14,285 nucleotides of DNA from the NCBI GenBank assembly GCA_017459315.1, contig JAFUDD010000374.1:1-14285 (forward strand), in the 5' to 3' direction. Numbering within the stretch: the stretch's first letter is position 1; each line of letters begins with the position of its first letter. Source of the stretch: Clostridia bacterium. Lineage in GTDB: Bacteria > Bacillota_A > Clostridia > Christensenellales > CAG-138. Shown piece by piece: positions 6,904 through 14,285 of the stretch. The position numbers were made by a program, and so were the translations under genes. Below the pieces are notes generated by a model that saw only the letters and a program-made list of their open reading frames with translations, did not search any database and was not told where the DNA came from.

Positions 6904-8010
6904 ATGGAAGCGAAATCTTTGCCGGCAAAGAAGTCCGTTTTCTCCGCTGTCTCTGCGTTCTTTAAGCACGATCTGATCCGCTATATCCTCAATCGCATCC
7001 TCTTGTTCATTCCGACGATATTGCTGATCTCGATCATCATTTTCTTCGTGATCCAGCTCCCGCCGGGCGACTATGTTTCGACGGCCATCGCCAAGCTGCA
7101 GCAGGAAGGCGAAGAAGTCAGCGCGGAAATGGCGCAGGAAATGCGTGAAAGCTACGGCCTCGACAAGCCGGTCATCGTGCAGTATGTCCTTTGGGTGAAG
7201 GACATTATCTGGACCGGCAGCAATACGTCGTATTTCCGTCTGTACAATTCCCATCACAACTGGAAGTATTCATTCTCCTATCAAACGAACGTTTGGAACG
7301 TCATCGGAAAATACCTGCCCATGACGGTGACGATCACGCTGCTGACGATGGTGCTGCAATACGTGATCGCCATTCCGGTCGCCGTCTTTTCCGCGACGCA
7401 TCAATACTCGTTCGGAGATTATCTGGTGTCGATACTCACGTTTTTCGGTTCAGCTATCCCGGGGTTCATATTCGCTATCCTGTGTATGTATCTATCCTAC
7501 CAATGGACAGGAAACGCGAACGTGGGCATGTTCACCCAGGATATGCTGATCAACGGTATCCATTGGTATAACTTCGGCGAGTTCATGCAGCGCATGACGA
7601 TTCCGTTCATCGTCTTCGGCTTTGCCGGCACCTGCGGCACGATCCGTTCGGTTCGCGCGCAGATGCTCGACGAGCTGTCGCAGCAGTACACGCTGACCGC
7701 CCGCGCCAAGGGCGTTTCCGAAGGCAAGATCATTTGGAAATACTGCTTCCGCGCCGCGATCAACCCGACCGTCACCGGCCTCGGCACCGCGCTGTCGCAC
7801 CTGTTCTCCGGTTCGACGGTTACGGCTATGGTGCTGAACCTGTCCATCCTCGGCCCGGTGCTGTTCCATGCCCTGCAGTATCAGGACATGTATCTGGCGG
7901 GCGCCATCGTCATGGTGCAGGCGATCCTTGTCGAGCTCGGCGTGCTGCTCGCGGATATCGGCATCGCCTTCCTCGATCCCAGAATTCGTTATTCGGGAGG
8001 TAGCCGATAA
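6904..8010 (+). CDS. ABC transporter permease, DppB/OppB type
   Basis: A 368-residue integral membrane protein, somewhat longer than DppB/OppB (about 305-340). TM1 is about residues 31-51 (LLFIPTILLISIIIFFVIQL) followed by PPGDY, the usual OppB-type exit from TM1. Further hydrophobic segments include YLPMTVTITLLTMVLQYVIA and SAIPGFIFAILCMYL. The cytoplasmic EAA-type loop that contacts the ATPase is DELSQQYTLTARAKG (about 256-270). A stretch rich in Tyr, Ser, His and Asn (near SYFRLYNSHHNW) lies between TM1 and TM2. The stop overlaps the next permease start by one base (TAATG), so the two are translationally coupled. With the second permease it forms the channel. Confidence 0.93.
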   Translation: MEAKSLPAKKSVFSAVSAFFKHDLIRYILNRILLFIPTILLISIIIFFVIQLPPGDYVSTAIAKLQQEGEEVSAEMAQEMRESYGLDKPVIVQYVLWVKDIIWTGSNTSYFRLYNSHHNWKYSFSYQTNVWNVIGKYLPMTVTITLLTMVLQYVIAIPVAVFSATHQYSFGDYLVSILTFFGSAIPGFIFAILCMYLSYQWTGNANVGMFTQDMLINGIHWYNFGEFMQRMTIPFIVFGFAGTCGTIRSVRAQMLDELSQQYTLTARAKGVSEGKIIWKYCFRAAINPTVTGLGTALSHLFSGSTVTAMVLNLSILGPVLFHALQYQDMYLAGAIVMVQAILVELGVLLADIGIAFLDPRIRYSGGSR

Positions 8011-9128
8011 TGCCGAGAAGAATTAAAACGCAGGACGATTACTATCTTGCATCCCAATGGCAGCTGATGCTGCGCAAGCTGAGGAAGCACCGCCTCGCGC
8101 AGGTTTCCTTCGTCATCCTTGCCATTCTGTATATCGGCGCGATCTTCGGCGACTTCATCGCTCCCTATGGATTGGAGGAGTTCGACGCCGTGTATAAGGA
8201 CTGCGATCCGACGGCCGTTCACTACCAGTATGACGGCAAGTTCGTCGGCCCGTATGTCTTTGCGATCACCAAGCATATCGACAAAAAGACCTTCACGATC
8301 ACCTATGAGGAGGACACGACGGAGTATTACCCCGTGCAGTTCTTCGTGCACGGCACGGAATACAAGGTGCTCGGCTTCATCCCGTGCGACTGGCATCTGT
8401 TCGGTCTCGGGCAGGGCTCCAACGGCGGCACCGCCGCAAAGATCTTCCTGTTCGGCGCCGACAACCTCGGCCGCGACCTGTTCTCCCGTATTCTGATCGG
8501 CTCACAGGTGTCGCTGTCCATGCCGTTTGTTTCCGCCATTATCAGCTTGTTCCTCGGCGTCATTATCGGCGCGATCTCGGGCTACTTCGGCGGAGCAATC
8601 GACATGGTCATTCAGAGAATCATCGAGGTGCTCGGCGCGATCCCGCAGATCCCGCTGTGGATGGCGCTTTCCGCCGCGATTCCGGCCGGCGTCTCGACCG
8701 TGGAGCTGTATTTCTACATGACGATCATTCTGTCGTTCATTAACTGGACCGGCATGGCGCGTATCGTGCGCGGCAAGTTCCTCTCCTCCAAGAACGACGA
8801 CTATGTCATGGCGGCAAGGCTCGCGGGCGTCTCCACATGGTCGATCATCTGGAAGCATCTTGTGCCGGGCTTTATGAGCTACCTGATCGTTTCGGTCACG
8901 CGCAGCATTCCGAGCTCCATCGTCGGCGAAACGTCGATGTCTTACCTCGGTCTCGGCATCTGGTCGCCTGCCACCAGCTGGGGCGTTCTGCTGCAGGAGT
9001 GCAGCTCGATCGCCGTCATTGCACAGCATCCGAACAAGCTGATCCCGATCCTGTTCGTGACGATCACGGTCATGGCGTTCAACTTCTTCGGCGACGGACT
9101 CCGCGACGCGGCGGATCCCTATAAGTAA
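8010..9128 (+). CDS. ABC transporter permease, DppC/OppC type, with enlarged extracytoplasmic loop
   Basis: A 372-residue membrane protein pairing with the upstream permease. TM1 is about residues 30-50, the usual OppC N-terminal helix. The OppC hallmark FGADNLGRDLFSRILIG begins at residue 148, whereas in E. coli DppC the equivalent lies much closer to TM1. The roughly 95 residues between (54-147) include VQFFVHGTEYKVLGF and PCDWHLFGL. I recall a similar block in Opp-type sugar permeases such as the rhizobial alpha-galactoside Agp system; this is memory, not a search. The EAA-type loop is around NDDYVMAARLAGVSTWSIIW. Translation starts at an ATG overlapping the previous stop, with GGGAGG at 7995-8000 as ribosome site. 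Confidence 0.93.
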   Translation: MPRRIKTQDDYYLASQWQLMLRKLRKHRLAQVSFVILAILYIGAIFGDFIAPYGLEEFDAVYKDCDPTAVHYQYDGKFVGPYVFAITKHIDKKTFTITYEEDTTEYYPVQFFVHGTEYKVLGFIPCDWHLFGLGQGSNGGTAAKIFLFGADNLGRDLFSRILIGSQVSLSMPFVSAIISLFLGVIIGAISGYFGGAIDMVIQRIIEVLGAIPQIPLWMALSAAIPAGVSTVELYFYMTIILSFINWTGMARIVRGKFLSSKNDDYVMAARLAGVSTWSIIWKHLVPGFMSYLIVSVTRSIPSSIVGETSMSYLGLGIWSPATSWGVLLQECSSIAVIAQHPNKLIPILFVTITVMAFNFFGDGLRDAADPYK

Positions 9129-9141
9129 GGGAGGTAGGCAG

Positions 9142-10230
9142 ATGGATGACAGTTTAATCCTGCAGGTCAAAGATCTACGGGTGGAAATCGGTATGCCGGA
9201 GGGCACGCTGACGCCGGTGCGCGGCGTGAACTTTGAAATGCGCAAGGGCGAAACCGTCGGTCTCGTCGGCGAATCCGGCTGCGGCAAATCCCTGACCTGT
9301 AAAGCCATATTGGGCATCAACGACAAAAAATGCAAAGCGTTCGGCGAGATCAACTATAACCATCCCACCGAGGGCGAAAAAAACCTGCTGGCGATGAGCC
9401 CGCGCAGCAAAGAGATCCGCGCGGTGCGCGGCAAGGAAATCTCGATGATCTTCCAGGAGCCGATGGTGGCGTTCTCGCCGCTGTATACCATCGGCAACCA
9501 GATCAGCGAAGCGGCGCTTTTGCACATCACCAAGAACAAAAAGGAAGCCAAGGCGCTGTCCATCGCCATGATGAAAAAAGTCGGCATCGCCAATGCCGAA
9601 AAGCGGTACGACCAGTTCCCGCATGAATTTTCCGGCGGTATGCTGCAGCGCGCCATGATCACGATGGCGCTCGTGTGCCACCCGAAAATCCTGATTGCGG
9701 ACGAACCGACGACCGCGCTGGACGTGACGATCCAGGCGCAGATTCTGGAATTGATGAAGGAAATGCAGAAGGATTCCGACATGGGCATCCTCTTCATCAC
9801 GCACGACCTCGGCGTCGTGGCCAGAATGTGCGACCGCGTCAACGTCATGTACCTCGGCAAGATCGTCGAATCCGGCCCCGCCGAAACGATCTACGCCGAT
9901 CCGGAGCATCCCTATACGAACGGCTTGATGCACTCCGTACATAAGATCGGCTCGCGCAAGCAGGAACGGCTCTATTCGATCGAAGGCACCGTGCCGCTCG
10001 CCATGAATCTGCGGACGCAATGCGGCTTCTATGAACGCTGCGACCGGCGGATCGAGGGCCTTTGCGACTGCGCCGAGCCGGATCTTGTCGAGATCGCACC
10101 GGATCATAAGGTCGCCTGCTTTGCGTGCGACAACCCGGCCTGCCGCGCGATGCGCGAAAAAGCCGAAGCGTATCTGCGGCAAAAGGACGGAAACAAGACA
10201 GAAGCAACGGAGGGGAAACGCCATGGATAA
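9142..10230 (+). CDS. ABC transporter ATPase, DppD/OppD type
   Basis: A 362-residue cytoplasmic ATPase, one of the heterodimeric pair powering the importer. Walker A is GESGCGKS (43-50). The signature is FSGGM (163-167), a typical DppD variant of LSGGQ. Walker B is ILIADEP with Asp187/Glu188, the D-loop TTALD follows, and the H-loop His is 221. The C-terminal oligo_HPY region has Cys294, Cys300, Cys308 and Cys326 (also 310 and 329), the arrangement that binds a [4Fe-4S] cluster in this family. GGGAGG starts the ribosome site 13 bp after the DppC stop. The 3' end overlaps the next ATPase by 8 bases. Confidence 0.95.
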   Translation: MDDSLILQVKDLRVEIGMPEGTLTPVRGVNFEMRKGETVGLVGESGCGKSLTCKAILGINDKKCKAFGEINYNHPTEGEKNLLAMSPRSKEIRAVRGKEISMIFQEPMVAFSPLYTIGNQISEAALLHITKNKKEAKALSIAMMKKVGIANAEKRYDQFPHEFSGGMLQRAMITMALVCHPKILIADEPTTALDVTIQAQILELMKEMQKDSDMGILFITHDLGVVARMCDRVNVMYLGKIVESGPAETIYADPEHPYTNGLMHSVHKIGSRKQERLYSIEGTVPLAMNLRTQCGFYERCDRRIEGLCDCAEPDLVEIAPDHKVACFACDNPACRAMREKAEAYLRQKDGNKTEATEGKRHG

Positions 10231-11224
10231 AGAAAGCATTCTGGAGGTGAAAAACCTTCATAAGCGTTTCACCTCGAAAAACATCACGGTCAAGGCCGTC
10301 ACGGACGTTTCGTTCAACGTCAAAGAGGGCGAAACCATCGGTATCGTCGGCGAATCCGGCTGCGGCAAGACGACGCTCGGCCGCTGCATCGTCCGCGCTT
10401 ATCAGGCTTCCGAGGGCGAGGTGTGGTACCGCACGCGCGACGGGAAGGAGCTGGATTTTCTGAAGGTGGATCGCAAGCAGATGAAAACGCTGCGCAAGGA
10501 CATTCAGATGATCTTCCAGGATCCGTATTCGTCGCTCGATCCGCGCATGACGGTGCTCGATATCATCAAGGAACCGCTGATCGCCAACTACAAAAAGACC
10601 ATGACCGACAAGGAGATGAATGATAAGGTCATCAGCATCGCGGCCAAGGTCGGCTTGAATACGACGTATCTGAAGCGGTATCCGCACGCGTTCTCCGGCG
10701 GCCAGCGACAGAGAATCGGCATCGCAAGGGCGCTCGTTGTCGATCCGAAAATCGTGATCTGCGATGAAGCCGTTTCCGCGCTCGACGTGTCCGTGCAGGC
10801 GCAGGTCATTAACCTGCTGCGCGACCTCCAGAAGGAGTTCCACCTCACCTACCTGTTCATCAGCCATGACCTGTCGGTAGTGGAGCATATCTCCAACAAG
10901 GTCGGCGTCATGTACCTCGGCCGCATGGTCGAGTATGCCGCAACCGATGCGCTGTTCTCAAAGCCGATGCATCCGTATACGGAGGCGCTGCTTTCCGCGG
11001 TGCCGATCCCGGACCCGACCGTAAAGACCGAGCGCATCCCGTTGAAGGGCGAAATCCCGAACCCCGCCAACCCGCCTTCGGGCTGCTACTTTCATGAACG
11101 CTGCAGCTATTGCTGTGAAAAGTGCTGTCATGAGGTGCCCGAATACGTTGAAGCGGAGCCGGGTCACTTCGTCGCCTGCCATCGTGCCAAGGAATTGGAT
11201 CTGCGCGGCTTCGATTACGAATAA
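10223..11224 (+). CDS. ABC transporter ATPase, DppF/OppF type
   Basis: A 333-residue second ATPase. Walker A is GESGCGKT (43-50). The signature [15 protein letters not shown] starts at residue 157. Walker B is [12 protein letters not shown] with Asp181/Glu182, and the H-loop His is 215 in [10 protein letters not shown]. The C-terminal [11 protein letters not shown] region gives Cys288, Cys294, Cys301/302 and Cys319, consistent with an oligo_HPY [4Fe-4S] site; the extra CC pairs (297/298, 301/302) are unusual in density. The ATG at 10223 is chosen because GGAGGGG (10209-10215) is seven bases upstream and the first ABC motif [10 protein letters not shown] follows directly. An open frame continues upstream to 10031 but only as out-of-frame sequence within the DppD gene. 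The gene overlaps DppD by 8 bases and is the last of the operon. Confidence 0.95.
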   Translation: MDKESILEVKNLHKRFTSKNITVKAVTDVSFNVKEGETIGIVGESGCGKTTLGRCIVRAYQASEGEVWYRTRDGKELDFLKVDRKQMKTLRKDIQMIFQDPYSSLDPRMTVLDIIKEPLIANYKKTMTDKEMNDKVISIAAKVGLNTTYLKRYPHAFSGGQRQRIGIARALVVDPKIVICDEAVSALDVSVQAQVINLLRDLQKEFHLTYLFISHDLSVVEHISNKVGVMYLGRMVEYAATDALFSKPMHPYTEALLSAVPIPDPTVKTERIPLKGEIPNPANPPSGCYFHERCSYCCEKCCHEVPEYVEAEPGHFVACHRAKELDLRGFDYE

Positions 11225-11237
11225 GCCAAAGTACGCC

Positions 11238-11268
11238 AAAAGCGTGGGACGAAAATCCCACGCTTTTT
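11238..11268. terminator. Bidirectional rho-independent terminator between convergent operons
   Basis: A perfect stem AAAAGCGTGGGA / TCCCACGCTTTT with loop CGAAAA is followed by T residues on the plus strand. The A residues on the 5' arm give a T-run on the minus strand. It ends the transporter operon and probably also the minus-strand operon, whose stop codon is 9 bp away. Confidence 0.92.
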
Positions 11269-11276
11269 CTGTTCGT

Positions 11277-12578
11277 TTATCCGCAGTATTCCGCGTGCCA
11301 GCCGATCCGGCACTCTGCGGGATTACCCGCCTTGTCAAACGCCTTCAGTTCCCAAACGGTGTCCTTCGGCCCCGCCGCCCACAGCACGGTTCGTCCGCCG
11401 ATCAACCGGATCGCTCCGTCGTCCGAGACGGTCAGCCAGTCCGGCCCGGAAACGGCCTCGCCGTCCTTATACAGCACCAAATCCACGTCGGTGCGATCCA
11501 CGCTTTGCACGGTCAGCTTCCAGTCCGCCCATCGATTATCGGTGTATGTTTCCGAAAAGTCCGTCAGCCCGTCCACCGCGCGGGCAATCGTCCACGCCGG
11601 GTCGGTAAGGAACGAGCCGCGCAGCTTATACGGCGAGGTCTTGTTCTGCCAGTTCCACGGCGGGTTGGCCCGGTCGCGTCCGAAGCGGTTGCCGCGGAAC
11701 GCGCCGTAACTGCCGAACGTGCAGCCGTCGCCCCACGGCCCGTTGCGGCGTTCGTAGACCTCGCGCAGACTCCGCAGTTCATAGGAGCAGCGGTTGTTTT
11801 GATACGATCCTTTATACGTCGCCGGTTCCTCCGCAACGCCGCCGTGATAGTAATGCACGCCGCTGTTGCCGACGTAGACGTAGGTCGTGTGATCCTTGGC
11901 CGATTCAATGCTGTGGCCGCAATAGCGCAGGATCCCGTTCGGCGTGATGTAGATGACCGGCCGGTCGCCGTCGAGCAGCAGGCCGCCGTCGCGGTGACTG
12001 CCGGGACGGATCGAAAGCGGCGGTTCAAAGAAGAACGGAACGCCGCCGTGTCCCTCGGTGTACATCACGACCGGCGCGGCAAAGCCGTTTTTGATAATCG
12101 GCGCGGCGATCATGATGCCTTCCAAATCGTTCTCGTGCCGATCGAACGCAAATTCCGCATCGTCGCGCGGATGGTAGAAGTAATACCCGACAAGGTAATG
12201 CGTCTCGGTGCGCTGCACCGTCCAGTACACGACCGCCTTCAGCGGATGTGTTTTCACCCCGTCCCAGTTATTGTCGCTCGCCCAGTCGCCGTCATAGTTG
12301 ACCGCCGCAACGAAATCGCCCCTGCCGCCGCAGGAGATCATCGTGTTGACCGCGGCGTCCACCTCCGGTGCATAGTGGAACGCGATATCCTCGTCCGAAA
12401 GCACGCCGTCCGCCATCGCCTCGGCAAAGCTCCGCTCAATGCGTTCCGGCACGCCTGATACGCGTCCGTTCTTCGGAAACCGCCCCTTGCCGAAGTACTG
12501 CCACAGCAGAAAGCCAAGCCCCGCGGCAGCGAGCAGGAGCACAGCGCAAAGCAAGATCTGACCGCCCCTCATACGCAC
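11277..12578 (-). CDS. Membrane-anchored extracellular protein with NLP/NPP1- or VPS62-like motif arrangement
   Basis: A 433-residue protein of unknown function. Residues about 7-28 are one hydrophobic segment (ILLCAVLLLAAAGLGFLLW) with Arg before it and no clear signal-peptidase site, so it is likely an N-terminal anchor with the rest outside. The segment HYLVGYYFYHPRDD, then DRHENDLEGIMIAAP, resembles the WYFPKD...GHRHDWEG core of necrosis-inducing (NLP) proteins. His148, Asp151, Glu153 and upstream Asp140 keep the spacing of the ion-binding residues I recall for NLPs. The second His of GHRHDWE is Asn150. Later segments are MYTEGHGGVPFF and YVGNSGVHYYHGG. The last 90 residues look like a separate beta domain. 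The GTG start (12576-12578) lies one base after the stop of the preceding gene; an ATG six bases on is the alternative. No catalytic role is claimed. Confidence 0.8.
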   Translation of the reverse strand: MRMRGGQILLCAVLLLAAAGLGFLLWQYFGKGRFPKNGRVSGVPERIERSFAEAMADGVLSDEDIAFHYAPEVDAAVNTMISCGGRGDFVAAVNYDGDWASDNNWDGVKTHPLKAVVYWTVQRTETHYLVGYYFYHPRDDAEFAFDRHENDLEGIMIAAPIIKNGFAAPVVMYTEGHGGVPFFFEPPLSIRPGSHRDGGLLLDGDRPVIYITPNGILRYCGHSIESAKDHTTYVYVGNSGVHYYHGGVAEEPATYKGSYQNNRCSYELRSLREVYERRNGPWGDGCTFGSYGAFRGNRFGRDRANPPWNWQNKTSPYKLRGSFLTDPAWTIARAVDGLTDFSETYTDNRWADWKLTVQSVDRTDVDLVLYKDGEAVSGPDWLTVSDDGAIRLIGGRTVLWAAGPKDTVWELKAFDKAGNPAECRIGWHAEYCG

Positions 12579-12579
12579 T

Positions 12580-14285
12580 TTACCAGCCGCTCCGGCTGCT
12601 GCATGCCCGGATATGCAGGGTATGCTCGAAGCAGGTGTTGTCCGTCAGATAGACCGTAAAACAGTCGGCATGACGGCCCATGCTGCCGAACTTGCCCGCC
12701 GTGAAGCTGTGCGTACCGAAGCACGGCCCGATCTCGATCGCGTCCCTGCCCTTGCAGGCGAGCAGCGTTCCGCTTTTGACGATCATGCCGCCGCCCGGTA
12801 TACCGTCGGCCTTGAAGCCGTCGGTTTCGAGCGTGCAGCCCGCATCAAAGCTGAATTCCAAGCGCAGCGGCGCCTTGTCGATGCCGGTCGTCTTCACCGT
12901 AAGGTCGATGCCGTCCGCCACGGGCGTCACGGTCACGTCAAAGATCATATCCGGGCCGTAGATTTTGTCGCGCTTCGTCTGATCCATCTGCCACCAGTCC
13001 GTCGTGCCCTGCGGCTCCTGGAAGGGCAGGTAATACCAGCCCACCTTCTTTTCATGCATTTGGATCTGCACCGGTCCCTTTGACGCCGCAAATTCTGCCG
13101 GGGTCAGCGCCGTTCCGTCGGGCGAAACGGCTTGCATCTGCTGCGAAACGAATGCCCGGTGCTCGCAAAAGCTGCCGCCGATCCGCAGACCGCAGGTGAA
13201 CCCACCGGACTGGAAATAGAGGAAATCCGGGCAGCGGTCGATCACGGAGCAGGTATATTGCGGCTCCCGGATGCGCACGATATGCGAATCCGCGTAGAAC
13301 CGGCGATACGTGTCCGGTATGCCTGCGCCCGTGTGCTCGAGGTCGATCAGCTCCGGCTTGCGCATGTAGTAGATCAGGCAATCCATGTGGCCTGCGGCGC
13401 GCGCCGTGCCACAATCGAAAATTGCGTTGGCCGCGTCCAAAAACGCCGGGATCTTAAACCGATACCCCATGAACAGGTATTCAAAATAGTAATCCGTCGG
13501 ATAGACCTTGACGCCGCGATCCTGCCGCGTCGAGTTGTTTGTGAACACGCTGCCGTCCGGCTCGAAGTAGGTCAGCATCATCTGCAGATTGCGGATCACG
13601 GGCTCGAAATAGCGTTCGTCGCCAGTCGCCTCCGCCAGCATGATAATCGCGTCGTTGTTGATGCGGTTATAGTTGCCTGCGGAACGCTCGGCATATTCGC
13701 CGTCGTCGTTGCAGTCGATCCCCTCCAAAAGATACCGGTCGGCGGTCTGCCGATAAGCAGGCTCGTTAAAGAACTTGGCGCACAGCGCCATCAGGGACGC
13801 AATCGCCCACCGGTGGTTCGGCGTATGGAAGCCGCCGCCGATGATCGCGTCACAGCCCCGCCGCAGGATGCGCTCCAGCCGCGCCGCCGCCTCCTCGCAG
13901 CCGGGAAGCGCAGGCTGATGCTCCTTGAGATAGCAATAGACCGGCAAAATGCGCTTGAGGCAGAACGCCGTGTCCGGCGCGGAATAAAAATTGCAGTCGT
14001 TGAAATCGAAGAAACCGTTCGGCCGCTGTGTGCGCTCGACAAAGTCCAAGCCGAGCCGGATGCGCTCCAGCAGCGCCGCGCTGCCGTGCCAGCGGCTGTC
14101 CTTGTTCAGATAGCACGCCAGCATCGACGTGATGCGGTAGATTGCAAACTTCGCCTCGACCAGATCGTTGCCGTCCCGGAACCCGCCATAAAACAGGCTG
14201 CTCTCAGGCTCCATGAACTGGATTTCCAATGACCGTTCCGCTCTTGCGTCCGTTTCCCGGACGATGGCTGCATAATGCTCTCGCA
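12580..14285 (-). CDS. Predicted (alpha/alpha)-toroid polysaccharide lyase- or glycosidase-like protein (5' end outside window)
   Basis: The frame is open from the right edge to the TAA at 12580-12582 (567 visible residues). Bases beyond the TTG at 14229 continue in frame (REHYAAIVRETDARAERS), and no convincing start is visible, so the N-terminus lies outside. The first half is helical with repeated hairpin-like units, suggesting a six-hairpin toroid. GGFHTPNHRWAIASL and DGEYAERSAGNYNRINND recall the Asn-His and Tyr/Arg active-site segments of toroid lyases and the DGxxxExSxxY pattern of heparinase II/III-like proteins. The Asn and His codons are 13816-13818 and 13813-13815; the Tyr codon is 13669-13671. 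The second half is beta-rich (YTCSVIDRCPDFLYFQSGG onward), as in lyases with a C-terminal beta-sandwich. No signal peptide can be judged. It is coupled to the downstream membrane-anchored gene. Family unknown; fold assignment is inference. Confidence 0.72.
   Translation of the reverse strand, partial: REHYAAIVRETDARAERSLEIQFMEPESSLFYGGFRDGNDLVEAKFAIYRITSMLACYLNKDSRWHGSAALLERIRLGLDFVERTQRPNGFFDFNDCNFYSAPDTAFCLKRILPVYCYLKEHQPALPGCEEAAARLERILRRGCDAIIGGGFHTPNHRWAIASLMALCAKFFNEPAYRQTADRYLLEGIDCNDDGEYAERSAGNYNRINNDAIIMLAEATGDERYFEPVIRNLQMMLTYFEPDGSVFTNNSTRQDRGVKVYPTDYYFEYLFMGYRFKIPAFLDAANAIFDCGTARAAGHMDCLIYYMRKPELIDLEHTGAGIPDTYRRFYADSHIVRIREPQYTCSVIDRCPDFLYFQSGGFTCGLRIGGSFCEHRAFVSQQMQAVSPDGTALTPAEFAASKGPVQIQMHEKKVGWYYLPFQEPQGTTDWWQMDQTKRDKIYGPDMIFDVTVTPVADGIDLTVKTTGIDKAPLRLEFSFDAGCTLETDGFKADGIPGGGMIVKSGTLLACKGRDAIEIGPCFGTHSFTAGKFGSMGRHADCFTVYLTDNTCFEHTLHIRACSSRSGW

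Noticed and set aside
11094..12458. A 454-codon plus-strand frame starting inside the DppF gene and crossing the terminator
   Set aside because: It would have to read through a strong terminator hairpin, lacks a ribosome site, and is antisense to a coherent minus-strand protein with a membrane anchor.
14227..14229. TTG as start codon of the toroid-enzyme gene
   Set aside because: There is no convincing ribosome site, and the same frame stays open to the edge with helix-like sequence, so the gene is better treated as truncated by the window.
13132..14232. A 366-codon plus-strand frame opposite the toroid-enzyme gene
   Set aside because: The translation is a low-complexity Arg/Ala/Val/Ile mix without domain features; the minus strand is coherent and open to the window edge.
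1..14285. CRISPR array, tRNA, rRNA, insertion sequence, or phage attachment site
   Set aside because: No regularly spaced repeats, cloverleaf sequences, transposase motifs or terminal inverted repeats were seen; nearly all bases are covered by coherent genes.

Overview
This window looks like chromosomal DNA from a GC-rich, carbohydrate-degrading member of the Clostridia (Bacillota), probably a gut-type anaerobe. That assignment is inferred from strong AGGAGG-type ribosome binding sites, a short lipoprotein signal followed by a Thr/Ala/Pro-rich linker on the binding protein, compact rho-independent terminators, an AT-rich promoter region in otherwise GC-rich DNA, and the gene content. No rRNA, tRNA, mobile element, phage gene or CRISPR array was found.

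Layout. (1) 1-4434, plus strand: a glycan-degradation operon whose 5' end lies outside the window. It holds the C-terminal part of a GH51 alpha-L-arabinofuranosidase, a small HAD-superfamily protein and a complete GH38 alpha-mannosidase. A strong hairpin terminator follows at 4449-4480. (2) 4481-4667: an AT-rich regulatory region with a sigma-A-like promoter, a perfect 17-bp dyad over the predicted transcription start, and a second longer hairpin in the leader. (3) 4668-11224, plus strand: a complete five-gene Opp/Dpp-type ABC importer in the order binding lipoprotein, permease, permease, ATPase, ATPase. An intra-operon terminator separates the binding protein from the tightly packed membrane and ATPase genes. 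A near-symmetrical terminator at 11238-11268 closes the operon. (4) 11277-14285, minus strand, convergent: two translationally coupled genes. The upstream one runs off the right edge and looks like an (alpha/alpha)-toroid polysaccharide-lyase or glycosidase-like protein. The downstream one is a membrane-anchored extracellular protein carrying a motif arrangement like that of the NLP/NPP1 (and perhaps VPS62) superfamily.

How it may work together (inference). The importer is of the peptide family, but it is flanked by glycan-degrading genes, and its second permease carries a large inserted extracytoplasmic block that I associate from memory with Opp-type sugar importers. A reasonable model is that oligosaccharides are taken up by this importer and trimmed in the cytoplasm by the GH38 and GH51 enzymes. 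The convergent pair would add another polysaccharide-processing activity and a surface protein.

The most novel parts are the convergent pair (lyase-like protein plus the anchored NLP-like protein) and the dyad/hairpin leader of the transporter operon.
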